Source: a virus. From it: a stretch of 36,629 nucleotides of DNA. The notes beneath the pieces were generated by a model, which saw nothing but the letters and a program-made list of their open reading frames with translations, had not been told where the DNA came from and ran no database searches. Made by a program: the position numbers and the translations under genes. Every line of letters begins with the position of its first letter. The stretch's first letter is position 1. The stretch spans positions 1 to 36,629 of the IMG/VR virus record IMGVR_UViG_3300017748_003686; one strand, given 5' to 3'. Below, in pieces: positions 1 through 8,775 of this stretch.

Positions 1-2049
1 CAATGGATTATAATTAAATGCTGTCGAATCAGTACATCCATATATGTAAGGTATACATGAACCATCGTCATCCGTTGCATTAGGATTATAATTTATTGAA
101 AGTGGATTCATACAGCCTGGTATCTCTAATGAATCACAAATACCATCTCCATCTGTATCTTCTAAACAAACATAATTACAATCATAATACTGAGCAGGAT
201 ACATACAGCCTCCGTTATCAACATTTGCTATTGAATCATAGTTACAAGCAGTTACATCTGTACATCCTAAATAAATACAACTTCCGTCATCTGTGTTAGC
301 ATTTGCGTTATAGTTCCATGCATTTGGATCCATACACCCATTTACTACAGCAACGCAACTTCCGTCATCTATTGTTGCAGTTGAATCATAATTAAATGCT
401 AATGGATTAGTACATCCATATATGATAGGAATACATGTACCATTATCAACATTAGCGTCTGGATTATAATTTAATGATGTTGAGTCCATACAACCGTATA
501 TCTTAGGAGTACATACATACCCACAAAATGGTATTGCAGTATAAACATCTGCTACAGTATTAAACTTTTTGAGCTTATTGCCATTGGCCCATGGGAAATT
601 TCCTTCATGTATTAAAATACCATAATCATTTTCTATCTTAACTGAGTTTTGTATTGTTTGAATATCTATTTGTTGAGAATTTTGTTGACCGTCGCCTATC
701 TCAAAATAATACATTTCAATTTCGTCTTGTAGTCCTGAATTATCTTCTACTGTGAAATGCAAATAAAATGTATCTACATATGTTCCAGGTTCCAATCTAA
801 AGTCCCATAAAGAATCTCCTTGTTTAATTCCAACAAAACTTTCTCCCCAACCATCTCCTCCGTCATCCTCTAATATAATTCTATATTCACACGTTTCAAT
901 ATTATCCCATGCAGTATGATTAGAATTATAATTGATTGCTGCAGTATCCATACAACCATAAACATGAAGATTTTGACAACTGCCATCATCATTAGTAGCT
1001 AATGAATCATATTCTTGATATGCTGGGTCTGTACAACCGTCTATAGAAGGTCCGCCACAATATTGTTCTCTTTGACTCCAATAATTTTGATCGCTAGTAG
1101 TTATATAACCAAAATCTGCATCTGCTTCAGACATATAAAATATAGTATCTGGACAAGACATATTTTCAACCAAACAAAATCCACTATTAGTTGGTGGTTG
1201 AGAACCTCTTATACCATCACCATATGAATCTTGTAATACAAATTGTAATAAATGATTTGGTCCTGCAGGAGCACAAAAGCGTGTTACAATTGTTTGTCCT
1301 TGTTGTTGCCAGTTATAAGTATATCTAGGAGCATAAAAAACTGTATCTGTTAAATTTTGATTTGGATTTGTATGTTGCAAATACCAACTAGTTTCAGTAG
1401 GCCAATTATCTAATTTAATGGTAACTTTTATTTCTATAGAATCAAATCCACAGTTAAGATCTGCTATACATGTTCCATCGTCTGTGTTAGCCCATGGGTT
1501 ATAATTGTTAGAATTAGGATTTGTACATCCGAATACTTTTAAAGTTTGACAACTACCATCATCCCAATCTGCATTTGGATCATATTCTACATAATCATCA
1601 TCCATACAGCCAGGATTATAAAAGCATTCTGTTATGCTCCATGGAGATCCTGAAAAGACAGGACCGTTAAGCATTCCACCTATAGTCCATTCATTGCCAT
1701 CTGCTTGGCCAGGAGAATTAGCAACATATACTAAAGCTACTCCAGCATTACAATTGCTATGAAATGCTACAGCATCTATCCAATATTCTTGTCCAGCAAA
1801 TGTAATTTTAGTACCAACTGCAAATTCACTACTGTAATTATTATAAAATGTTTCATTGATTCCTACATAATTTTGGAACCAAACAAAATTACATGATGAT
1901 GCTTCAACTAATCCTTCTAATGGTTGGTCTGCATTTGGATCATAATTAGCTGCAGCCGGATCTGTGCAACCAAATGTTAAGTTTTGAGCATTACTATTAT
2001 ATATAATAAGGCTAAATAATGTAATTAATAGATATTTAAATATTTTCAT
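1..2049 (-). CDS. Secreted multi-repeat Cys-rich protein, 3' end outside window
   Basis: The frame is open from an ATG at 2049 to the left edge, 683 codons without a stop, so the C-terminus lies outside the window. Residues 1-22 form a signal peptide (short basic start, hydrophobic core, ending NSNAQ). The rest holds ten full copies and one cut copy of a roughly 21-residue unit of the form GC[TM][DN]Pxxx-NYNPxA-xxDDGSC, each with two cysteines and an acidic loop. Between them lie two beta-sandwich-like stretches with DSYGDGI and DGGDGWG signatures and one DTDGDGICD calcium-loop-like segment. Such units are common in surface and secreted proteins of marine Bacteroidota. The start overlaps the holin-like gene by 14 bases, so it probably belongs to the lysis/late unit. 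The role is unknown: adhesin, tail-associated receptor binding, or an exported protein acting on the host surface. The Bacteroidota origin is inference. Confidence 0.8.
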   Translation of the reverse strand, partial: MKIFKYLLITLFSLIIYNSNAQNLTFGCTDPAAANYDPNADQPLEGLVEASSCNFVWFQNYVGINETFYNNYSSEFAVGTKITFAGQEYWIDAVAFHSNCNAGVALVYVANSPGQADGNEWTIGGMLNGPVFSGSPWSITECFYNPGCMDDDYVEYDPNADWDDGSCQTLKVFGCTNPNSNNYNPWANTDDGTCIADLNCGFDSIEIKVTIKLDNWPTETSWYLQHTNPNQNLTDTVFYAPRYTYNWQQQGQTIVTRFCAPAGPNHLLQFVLQDSYGDGIRGSQPPTNSGFCLVENMSCPDTIFYMSEADADFGYITTSDQNYWSQREQYCGGPSIDGCTDPAYQEYDSLATNDDGSCQNLHVYGCMDTAAINYNSNHTAWDNIETCEYRIILEDDGGDGWGESFVGIKQGDSLWDFRLEPGTYVDTFYLHFTVEDNSGLQDEIEMYYFEIGDGQQNSQQIDIQTIQNSVKIENDYGILIHEGNFPWANGNKLKKFNTVADVYTAIPFCGYVCTPKIYGCMDSTSLNYNPDANVDNGTCIPIIYGCTNPLAFNYDSTATIDDGSCVAVVNGCMDPNAWNYNANANTDDGSCIYLGCTDVTACNYDSIANVDNGGCMYPAQYYDCNYVCLEDTDGDGICDSLEIPGCMNPLSINYNPNATDDDGSCIPYIYGCTDSTAFNYNPL

Positions 2050-2326
2050 GTTCGTCATCCATGTTATCTGTTTTACCAAATATTTTACCTGCTTCAGCTA
2101 TACCAAAGCTACCTAAGGTAATCCATAAAAACGAATTGTAAATAAATTCATTTACATGTAATGGTTGTCCCATGTATCCAGTAACTATATCTGCAATTGC
2201 AAATATTACCATTACTGCAAATGCAGCAAATCCTACTACATTTTTTTCATTAATATCATTATCGTCTTTAAACATATCTCTAAAGGCCATAATCTTCTTT
2301 CTCAATTTTAAGAGTAACTTATTCAT
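2036..2326 (-). CDS. Small two-helix membrane protein, holin-like
   Basis: 96 residues. The N-terminus is basic (KLRKK). Two hydrophobic helices follow, at about residues 31-49 and 61-80, and the tail is acidic (DDEHEN). A longer frame exists, but the ATG at 2326 fits better because AGAAG lies about 7 bases upstream and the protein then begins MNKLLLKL. It sits directly after the endolysin, as holins often do, and has the 'FA.ADIVTGY.G.PL' layout seen in holin-like proteins of marine T4-like phages. The likely role is forming membrane lesions that release the endolysin. Small size and lack of conserved catalytic motifs mean another membrane role cannot be excluded. Confidence 0.55.
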   Translation of the reverse strand: MNKLLLKLRKKIMAFRDMFKDDNDINEKNVVGFAAFAVMVIFAIADIVTGYMGQPLHVNEFIYNSFLWITLGSFGIAEAGKIFGKTDNMDDEHENI

Positions 2327-2343
2327 AATACAACTTCTTTTTT

Positions 2344-3258
2344 TTATATATTTTTTAACATTTCTACTAGTTCTGGTTGAGGGAAACAATCAAATTTATC
2401 TTTTCTTACATTTGTATGTGTCCATAAACCAAACTGTCTTGCATAATATGCGTCTTCATTAAATTCAAATGCGTCTTTTGGGTGAACTCCTGATTTTAAT
2501 AATTTAGGTAGTCCATTTTCTAGATCCATTTTAGGATAAATATCTTTTAAATGTAGAATAAGTAGTCTTAAACTTTCTATTTGTTTGTCGGAGTAAGCGT
2601 GCCAATATTGATGTCCTCTAAATTTATATCCTAGATCACAAACATATTCTGGTTTTACTTCGGTATTAACATATGTATAATACTTACCATCTTTCTTTTT
2701 TAAATAACCAAAATTATTTAATTCTACGCCTCCTGAAAATTTAGATATAGCAAATTTACCTACTTTACCTAAATGCCATCCTAAATAGTTATTTGGAAAA
2801 CATTCTACTACTACACCATCATGTTTAGTATTACCTTTTACATTGGTGCCACCTATACAATATTGTGTAGCTACTCTACCTCTTGTATCTCGGTTCCAAC
2901 CTCTAATAGTTTTATAAGGATTATCCCAACCAGCAGTATGATGTAAAAAGAATCCTAATGGTTCTATTTTTCCATAATCTCTTACATATTCGTCTTTGTC
3001 TAGATATTCTCTATCTATAACCAATCCATCTTTTGTGGTATATTCTGTTTCTTCAGCTGCTGAATCTTGATCAGTATCGATACCTATAGCTTCCCAAGTT
3101 GAAGGTCCAACTATGCCATCTGGATTTAATCCGTGTTTTGATTGAAATTTCATTACAGCTAATTTAGTTCCGCCACCAAATATGCCGTCTGCAGATAATT
3201 CAAGTGCTTCTTGTAATTTTTTAACTTCTGGACCTCTAGATCCTTGTTTTAATAACAT
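2344..3258 (-). CDS. Endolysin: peptidoglycan-binding domain plus amidase_2 domain
   Basis: 304 residues. Residues 1-60 are a PG_binding_1 domain (KKLQEAL, then ADGIFGGGT and PDGIVGPSTWEA). Residues about 95-250 resemble N-acetylmuramoyl-L-alanine amidase type 2, with the zinc-site signature FFLHHTAGW (H106, H107), GWHLG at 160-164 and a later GVHPKD. The C-terminal segment THTNVRKDKFDCFPQPEL is a conserved tail in related phage amidases. The enzyme would cut the amide bond between muramic acid and the stem peptide at lysis. There is no signal peptide, consistent with holin-dependent release. A TTG start 12 codons upstream is possible, but the ATG at 3258 has AAAAGG six to ten bases before it. 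The next gene downstream is the holin-like protein. Confidence 0.88.
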   Translation of the reverse strand: MLLKQGSRGPEVKKLQEALELSADGIFGGGTKLAVMKFQSKHGLNPDGIVGPSTWEAIGIDTDQDSAAEETEYTTKDGLVIDREYLDKDEYVRDYGKIEPLGFFLHHTAGWDNPYKTIRGWNRDTRGRVATQYCIGGTNVKGNTKHDGVVVECFPNNYLGWHLGKVGKFAISKFSGGVELNNFGYLKKKDGKYYTYVNTEVKPEYVCDLGYKFRGHQYWHAYSDKQIESLRLLILHLKDIYPKMDLENGLPKLLKSGVHPKDAFEFNEDAYYARQFGLWTHTNVRKDKFDCFPQPELVEMLKNI

Positions 3259-3297
3259 ATTTACCTTTTTTAAATAAATATGTTGAAAGAACAATAA

Positions 3298-4350
3298 CTA
3301 TATAGAAATTAAATCTTTTGAGTAATCTTTAATTTGGTTAATTGTTACTTTGATATTTCCTAGCTCAAATGTTCCAATATCTCCACTATCTGCTATGATA
3401 TCATTTAAATTAGATATATATTGAAAATCTTGTTGAGTAAATGTAGTTCCATCGATTTCAACTATAATATCTTCTCCGTCATTAAACCAGTCTTTAACTT
3501 GATCTAAATTAATATTTGTATTTCGTATAATTAATTTTTTCTTATAGACCGGAGATAATATCGGATGTCCATTTTCATCATTTCGTATCCAACTTCCCCA
3601 TTTCTTTAAATAATGTTTTCTAGCTTTCTGTTCAAATATTTGAAATTGATCGTCATTCTTTCCTATATCTCCGCCAGCTTTATCATTCCATCGATGTCCT
3701 CTGCAGGTTAAATGATATACTAATGCGTCTCTAGATTGTATTAATTCATATCCATTTAGAATCCATCTCTGAAATATATCAGAGTCTTCATATGGAAAAG
3801 GAGCAAAGCCATGATCATGTCCTCCTATTGCTAGATAGTCTTCTTTGTATAATAACCATGGAGCAAACATTCCTTTTGTTGCAACGTCTTTTGACTCAAT
3901 CATTTTATCTTTTGCAAATTCATAAAAATCATCTATTTTCAATGAATCGAAGTCTTGTCCAAAATCTGCTATTATTTTTTCTTTACCTGCAGGATGTAAT
4001 GGAGGCTCAACTCTTGTAGCACAAACAACAGTACCAGGCTGTAAATATTTTAATAAATTTTCAATATAATTTGGAGCAATATACATATCAGCATGTAATA
4101 TTCCTACTATATCATTTGATGCAGATTCTATTCCTTTATCATATAATATTGTATGACCAATCCTTTTTTCTTCTCTCCAAAATTTTAAATTATCATCATT
4201 TAAAGACTCTAACCATTCAATAGTTCCATCGTCTGAACCATCATCAATTAAAATTAATTCTATATCCTTATAATGTTTTCGAACACTTTCATATGCATTC
4301 TTTAAGTGTCTTAAATTATTATATCCTGGTATAACTAAACTTATTTTCAT
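3298..4350 (-). CDS. Family 2 (GT-A) glycosyltransferase
   Basis: 350 residues with an N-terminal GT2 fold: ISLVIPGYNN at 3-12, DDGSDDGT at 37-44 and a metal-site-like HADMY at about 87-91 in place of a strict DxD. GGHDHGFAPFPYEDSDIFQRW is the acceptor-side ED region typical of the family. The last 80 residues are extra and rich in Asp and Ile, with no domain I recognise. It would transfer a sugar from a nucleotide sugar in the cytoplasm; donor and acceptor cannot be read from the sequence. It lies one base after the methyltransferase stop and is the last sugar-island gene before the lysis genes. Confidence 0.82.
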   Translation of the reverse strand: MKISLVIPGYNNLRHLKNAYESVRKHYKDIELILIDDGSDDGTIEWLESLNDDNLKFWREEKRIGHTILYDKGIESASNDIVGILHADMYIAPNYIENLLKYLQPGTVVCATRVEPPLHPAGKEKIIADFGQDFDSLKIDDFYEFAKDKMIESKDVATKGMFAPWLLYKEDYLAIGGHDHGFAPFPYEDSDIFQRWILNGYELIQSRDALVYHLTCRGHRWNDKAGGDIGKNDDQFQIFEQKARKHYLKKWGSWIRNDENGHPILSPVYKKKLIIRNTNINLDQVKDWFNDGEDIIVEIDGTTFTQQDFQYISNLNDIIADSGDIGTFELGNIKVTINQIKDYSKDLISI

Positions 4351-4351
4351 G

Positions 4352-5038
4352 TTATATCTTTCTTTGTATTGTAAATGCCCATATTACGTTTGGCGAAGCT
4401 ATATTATAATAAGAATAATATTTTGGATCGTTTATTGAAGAATCCATTTCTTCCCATTTGTTAAAATCTTCTGATAGGTAAAATTTTTCATCTGATATAT
4501 AATATCCATTAGTAGTTAGTTCTGATTTTATTATGTTTTGACGTCTCCAATCATATGATCTAAGAAAAGGCTCACCAGAATCTTCATAATTCATATATGG
4601 TCCAGCTGGTAATGTTATTATTAATTTTGAGTCTTTATCTTTTAATAATTTACAAGCTGTATTAATACCTAATAAATCATGATTCCATTTGCATGTGTCA
4701 TCTTTTGCTAAACCATTAGCCATTCTATCTCCAGCAAACCAAAAACCAAAATGTTCAAATACTGAAATTGATATTATATAGTCATATTTAATACTTTGTC
4801 TTATTTCTATAAAATCTGATTTTATATGTTTCCAATTGGTATTTTCTTGGATCCAACAACCAGGAGGCGATTCTAGAATATCTGTAGTAGTTACGTTTTT
4901 AAACTCTAAATCATGTACCGCTTCACTTATTCCTTCAAACCCACCTAATCGTTCGCCTATTAATAAAACAGTTTTTTTATTATCAATTAACTGATTTTTA
5001 AAATATGGAACTTCTACTATTTTACTACCTTTTAACAT
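4352..5038 (-). CDS. Class I SAM-dependent methyltransferase-like protein
   Basis: 228 residues. A Rossmann methyltransferase pattern is visible: VLLIGERLGGFEGI at about 24-37 (motif I), an acidic strand end at TTTDILES (motif II region), YDYIISISVFEHFGFW (motif IV and following) and LIITLPAGPY (motif VI region). Motif I is not the standard ExGxGxG, so the group is divergent. Located among glycosyltransferases with 1-2 base gaps on both sides, it may methylate a sugar or modify the glycan made by this island. A methyltransferase acting on DNA bases is less likely because no DPPY/NPPY-type motif is seen. Confidence 0.6.
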   Translation of the reverse strand: MLKGSKIVEVPYFKNQLIDNKKTVLLIGERLGGFEGISEAVHDLEFKNVTTTDILESPPGCWIQENTNWKHIKSDFIEIRQSIKYDYIISISVFEHFGFWFAGDRMANGLAKDDTCKWNHDLLGINTACKLLKDKDSKLIITLPAGPYMNYEDSGEPFLRSYDWRRQNIIKSELTTNGYYISDEKFYLSEDFNKWEEMDSSINDPKYYSYYNIASPNVIWAFTIQRKI

Positions 5039-5040
5039 AT

Positions 5041-5886
5041 CTATTGTAATCCTTTTATCATCCCATAATCATCAAATGCCGGCAATGATTTCCATTTGCC
5101 AATCCATTTATGTCTATTTTCATATTCAGCTTGTTGTTGTCTTAATGAACTTTTTCCATTATTTTCTTCTAATCGATGACTTCCACGTGCACCAAAATGC
5201 CATACAAGACTTTTACTTGTTAAAACAAATTCAAATCCTTTTTGTAACATACGTAAAAACAAATCCATATCATCCCAACTTGATGGAGCAAATAATGGAT
5301 CATTTCCTCCTATTTCATCCCAATCACATTTTCTAATTAATCCAGAAACTCCTTCACCTTTTGGTATTTCAAATGTATTAGATTTAGTAAATTCAATAGC
5401 CCATCCATCAAATAATCTACTATCAAAATCATCATGATATGCTCCAAATGCTTCTATAGGAACTATAACAGTTCCAGGCCTAGATGCTGGATTATTAAAC
5501 ATATTAGGCTCTACTCGATGTGAATTAACCCACATTTTTTTTGTTGGATATGAATCAAAGACATCCATTAAGGACTTATCCCAATCTTTTGTCACATAAA
5601 AATCAGAATGTAAAAACATTATAAATTCTGTTTTAACTAGATTTGCACAAAAGTTCATTCCGCCACCAATACCTAGCGGTATATCATTTTTATCAATATA
5701 ATATTCTAAGTCATATTTGCTACTATTTTCTTTTAACCATTCATCTGTTCCGTCTGTGCAATTTTCTGCGTGAATTATAAATGGTGCATCATTATAATAA
5801 CTATTTTTTCTTACTGAGTCTATAGCTATTTTAAGATATTCTAAGTTATTATATGTACTAATGCAAAATGTTATATGTTTCTCCAT
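5041..5886 (-). CDS. Family 2 (GT-A) glycosyltransferase
   Basis: 281 residues from the ATG at 5886 (MEKHITFCISTYNN), which places the first beta strand at the N-terminus as expected for GT2. A longer frame would run 39 codons back into the preceding gene and adds no domain. HAENCTDGTDEWL marks the nucleotide-binding part, FLHSDFYVTKDW the metal-site region with an HSD in place of DxD, and GGNDPLFAPSSWDDMDLFLRM the acceptor-side ED region. It overlaps the previous glycosyltransferase gene by 29 bases. It resembles the gene at 3298-4350 in layout, and the two may be ancient paralogues. The acceptor is unknown. Confidence 0.8.
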   Translation of the reverse strand: MEKHITFCISTYNNLEYLKIAIDSVRKNSYYNDAPFIIHAENCTDGTDEWLKENSSKYDLEYYIDKNDIPLGIGGGMNFCANLVKTEFIMFLHSDFYVTKDWDKSLMDVFDSYPTKKMWVNSHRVEPNMFNNPASRPGTVIVPIEAFGAYHDDFDSRLFDGWAIEFTKSNTFEIPKGEGVSGLIRKCDWDEIGGNDPLFAPSSWDDMDLFLRMLQKGFEFVLTSKSLVWHFGARGSHRLEENNGKSSLRQQQAEYENRHKWIGKWKSLPAFDDYGMIKGLQ

Positions 5887-6586
5887 ATGTTCGTAAGTCT
5901 TTATAAAGTTTAAAGTATTTTGAATTAGAAAAGTATTGATACATTCCTGCTTCTGCTTTTTTACAAAATTCACTAACGCCAATATCAATTTTATTTTGTT
6001 CAAATGTTTGTGAATTTAAATGACAAATAGTATGATTATCTGATACAATAGTATTTAAGTTGTTTTCTTCTGTTATACAACCTGTATAAAAATCTAATCC
6101 CCATCCGTATATTAATTCCATTGGATATGATTTAATTTTTTCTAATACATCTCTATGTATTAAAGGACATTGAAAGTCAATCCATTTTACTTTTCTTAAA
6201 CCACTTCCCCAATTCCACATTTGTTTCCAATGACATTGACTCATAGATGCATTTACTACAGACGGAGAATATACAGCTGCATTAGATTCTTTTGCTTCTT
6301 TTAACGAAGTAGTTAAAAAAGAAGGTCCATGAAATATTAAATCATTATTTAAAAAATATAAATAATCATGATCTGTTGATAAAAAATAATCTAAAACAAT
6401 ATTAAATCCTCCGCCAAAAAACGTATTTTCGGGTAATTTATGGGTTGTAGACTTTGCTAATGATTCTTTTGATCCGTTGTCGACGACCATTAGTTCGCAC
6501 TCAGAAAATAATGGATCTTTTTTTAATTGATTAACAAGATTATCTGTTAAATCTGGTAAATTATGATTAAGTGTTGCTATTAACAT
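5858..6586 (-). CDS. Family 2 glycosyltransferase
   Basis: 242 residues. The GT2 start ATLNHNLPDLTDNLVNQL is followed by LMVVDNGSKES (about 34-44), a glycine-rich GGGFNIVLDYF helix start as in rhamnosyltransferase-type GT2 proteins, and FLNNDLIF (about 78-85) as the metal site. WGLDFYTG is the likely acceptor-side segment. It is shorter than most GT2 proteins and appears to lack the C-terminal extension. AAAGG lies about 7 bases before the ATG. It belongs to the sugar island and overlaps the next transferase. Confidence 0.75.
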   Translation of the reverse strand: MLIATLNHNLPDLTDNLVNQLKKDPLFSECELMVVDNGSKESLAKSTTHKLPENTFFGGGFNIVLDYFLSTDHDYLYFLNNDLIFHGPSFLTTSLKEAKESNAAVYSPSVVNASMSQCHWKQMWNWGSGLRKVKWIDFQCPLIHRDVLEKIKSYPMELIYGWGLDFYTGCITEENNLNTIVSDNHTICHLNSQTFEQNKIDIGVSEFCKKAEAGMYQYFSNSKYFKLYKDLRTYGETYNILH

Positions 6587-6625
6587 TAAAAACCTTTCAT
6601 ATTACTTTCTTTTGGAATTCATATT

Positions 6626-7414
6626 TTAATATTTTTTAGGAGCATTCCAATTGGATTGTAAAATAATTCCAAAATAATTTTCCTTTAATTGATTTACTGT
6701 TATATTTTGTTGTTTATCTTGTATATACTGTCCTTCATAATGATATACTTTAAATAATGGTTCTAATGGATATATAGGAAAATTCATTGATAATAATGAT
6801 TCTCCATACCAACAAAATTCAGACGCACAATATTTAATAAGATCATCAAATGTTATATTATTAGGTTCTATATAAGTAGTATCTAAATTTTTCCAAACCT
6901 TCTTTGACCATATAACTGGAGAAGGTCCGAAGTCATAATGTACTCCTTTTCGATTAAAAATATCCATTACAGTTTGTCGATCTTTTATAAATCCGTCTTT
7001 TGGATTAAAATTTAAATTATTTATTGACCACTCGAATAAAGATTTTTGTTGATGACAAACTGTATATGGAATGTCATTAGTAAAAATAAAATCACTTTCT
7101 TTAAAATCTTTAATAAATAAAGAATCTGAATCTAGACATAAATAATTTTTACATTCATTTAGTCTCCAAAAATTAGACTTAATTACTTGTTGTGATAAAT
7201 ATCCAGGCAATATACTTTGATATATAGACTCATCTTCAATCAAGTTTACATATGATGTATCAATTTTATTCTTAAATATATTAATATCACTTGAAGGAAC
7301 ACTTACATATGTTGGTATATTATCAATATTATGTTTTTTTATTGATTCTATTAACAAATGAAGTCGATCTACATCATTTACAAACGATTTACAATATAAT
7401 ACTATATTATTCAA
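6626..7414 (-). CDS. Putative glycosyltransferase, DUF6492-like
   Basis: 262 residues starting from TTG at 7414; there is no ATG near the N-terminus and the protein opens directly with the strand NNIVLYCKSF, so TTG is the best start. YLCLDSDSLFIKDF at about 92-105 contains a DSD metal-binding motif typical of GT-A enzymes. WSKKVW and EFCWYGESLL match the general layout of the DUF6492 group, which is found in capsule and LPS clusters. The start overlaps the preceding gene by 8 bases. Family assignment is from memory of motif layout and is tentative; a nucleotide-sugar-dependent transferase is the most likely role. Confidence 0.6.
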   Translation of the reverse strand: MNNIVLYCKSFVNDVDRLHLLIESIKKHNIDNIPTYVSVPSSDINIFKNKIDTSYVNLIEDESIYQSILPGYLSQQVIKSNFWRLNECKNYLCLDSDSLFIKDFKESDFIFTNDIPYTVCHQQKSLFEWSINNLNFNPKDGFIKDRQTVMDIFNRKGVHYDFGPSPVIWSKKVWKNLDTTYIEPNNITFDDLIKYCASEFCWYGESLLSMNFPIYPLEPLFKVYHYEGQYIQDKQQNITVNQLKENYFGIILQSNWNAPKKY

Positions 7415-8120
7415 TACCTAGTTCTTTTAATTCTAATTCCGAAAGATCATTAATATGTCTTAGTCTCGCTCCGTAATTATTAGCCCATTTAACACTTTGT
7501 TCCCAACATGGACCATATACATGAGGAGCTTCTGGTGCTGAACCATTTCCGTTAAATGCTGGTGTTGTCAACCCTCGTTCAGATTCCCATTTTCTAGCAC
7601 GCTCAGAAAAATATGGATGATAACCTTTTCCTGGGTCTGCTCCAGCAATTATTATGTCTCTAATATTTTCATATTTTAATAACCACATAGTAGCTGTTTG
7701 AGTAGTAGTATGAGGCCATTCAGGTAGTGTAGCTACATCGTCTGCAATCTGTAATCCAGTTCTTTTCTGTTCTTCTGGTCTAGAATTATCTCCTGGGTGT
7801 AATTCGTATACTTGAAAATTTATATGATCAAATCTACCAGGAAAAAATTCTGCTAATCTATGAAAATGAAAATCTCCATTATTATTATTAAATCTAGGAT
7901 TCTGTAAAGTATGAACATATGAAGGACAAATTATAGTTTTAATTTCTTTAAAGTCATCATCAGACATTAATTCCATTGGTTCTAAGTCATTATGAAATGA
8001 CCATTTTGGACAAGAGTGCATCCATGACGCGTTATTAATAGTAGCTACATCATATTTATCTGATTGTTTTAAAAATCTAGCACTTGGTCCTTTAGCTAAT
8101 ATTATTGCAGGTTTTTTCAT
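7407..8120 (-). CDS. GPS-motif protein, distantly like DUF115/GT42 transferases
   Basis: 237 residues. The N-terminal AIILAKGPSARFL followed by a strand VATINNASW and an aspartate pair WSFHNDLE resembles the CMP-sialic acid binding half of GT42 and DUF115 (Maf-like) proteins, which open with a G-N/K-GPS loop. DIIIAGADPGKGYHP forms a second Rossmann-like loop. No other domain is seen. It is coupled to the SIS gene by an ATGA overlap. If the relation is right, it could use the CMP-activated sugar made by the cytidylyltransferase of this island. That link is inference; an unrelated nucleotide-binding protein is the alternative. Confidence 0.4.
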   Translation of the reverse strand: MKKPAIILAKGPSARFLKQSDKYDVATINNASWMHSCPKWSFHNDLEPMELMSDDDFKEIKTIICPSYVHTLQNPRFNNNNGDFHFHRLAEFFPGRFDHINFQVYELHPGDNSRPEEQKRTGLQIADDVATLPEWPHTTTQTATMWLLKYENIRDIIIAGADPGKGYHPYFSERARKWESERGLTTPAFNGNGSAPEAPHVYGPCWEQSVKWANNYGARLRHINDLSELELKELGIE

Positions 8121-8725
8121 AAGCCTATTCTCAATGCTTCAACAGAGCCGTCTTTTCTAATAATTTCATCATTAATACTAGGACATTCTGCGCCACATGC
8201 ATGAATCAAATCATAAAATAATATTAATGTTAATACTTCTACAGTATGAAAATATTTACAATCCAAATTAACTTCATTAGCTTTTGGTGGCTTAACTCTA
8301 CTTGGTTGTCCTGATATTAATGCTGATTTATATCCATGTTTTTCAGCCCAATGTAAACACGTAATTACATTTTTCGAGCCTCCAGAACATGAAAGTCCTA
8401 AAATCATAGCATTTTTACTCATTTTGCCAGTTTTTCTTTGTAAATCTAACCAAGATATAAATAAATTATTCCATCCATAGTCATTGGCTACGCTAGTAAT
8501 TAAACATTGGCTATCCATACTGGATATATTTTTTTTGATTCCTGCTTTAGCAAATAGTCTAGTACAATCATCAGCCGCATGATTTCCTACAGCCCATAAA
8601 CCGCCATTTGCTACTATATAGATATCACTACTATTTTTAAAATCTTTTTGAAATTTTTTCCATTCTTCTGATTCTAATGTTTTATCATATTTTTCTTCTA
8701 TATTTTCAAAATCTATATTTCTCAT
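8117..8725 (-). CDS. SIS-domain phosphosugar isomerase, GmhA-like
   Basis: 202 residues. IYIVANGGLWAVGNHAADDCTRLF matches the phosphosugar loop of GmhA/DiaA proteins, LITSVANDYGWNNLF matches their 'TAI.NDYG..VF' strand, and ILGLSCSGGSKNVI is the SIS SGxSxNV loop. The C-terminal helix FHTVEVLTLILFYDLIH takes the place of the catalytic Glu/His helix of sedoheptulose-7-phosphate isomerase. It would interconvert a ketose and an aldose phosphate, possibly supplying a heptose or feeding the neighbouring cyclase. It is the first gene after a promoter-like element at 8747-8775 and has AGGA about 7 bases before its ATG. Confidence 0.72.
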   Translation of the reverse strand: MRNIDFENIEEKYDKTLESEEWKKFQKDFKNSSDIYIVANGGLWAVGNHAADDCTRLFAKAGIKKNISSMDSQCLITSVANDYGWNNLFISWLDLQRKTGKMSKNAMILGLSCSGGSKNVITCLHWAEKHGYKSALISGQPSRVKPPKANEVNLDCKYFHTVEVLTLILFYDLIHACGAECPSINDEIIRKDGSVEALRIGL

Positions 8726-8746
8726 ATATGTCCTATCTTTATTTAG

Positions 8747-8775
8747 ATTATAATAATTTTTTATGATATATCAAA
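8747..8775 (-). promoter_or_regulatory. Promoter-like element TTTGAT-17-TATAAT
   Basis: On the minus strand TTTGAT (8775-8770), 17 bases, TATAAT (8752-8747), about 20 bases before the SIS gene start. One base differs from the recurrent TTGGAT box. The upstream hexamer lies inside the end of the cyclase gene. Confidence 0.6.

Noticed and set aside
96-299. Open frame on the plus strand near the left edge, and similar plus-strand frames throughout
   Set aside because: They lie opposite strong minus-strand genes, have no recognisable motifs and no ribosome-binding site; they are antisense shadows in AT-rich DNA.
5887-6003. N-terminal extension of the GT2 gene at 5041-5886
   Set aside because: The extra 39 codons lie in the preceding glycosyltransferase gene, encode no recognisable domain and would put the GT2 first strand far from the N-terminus.
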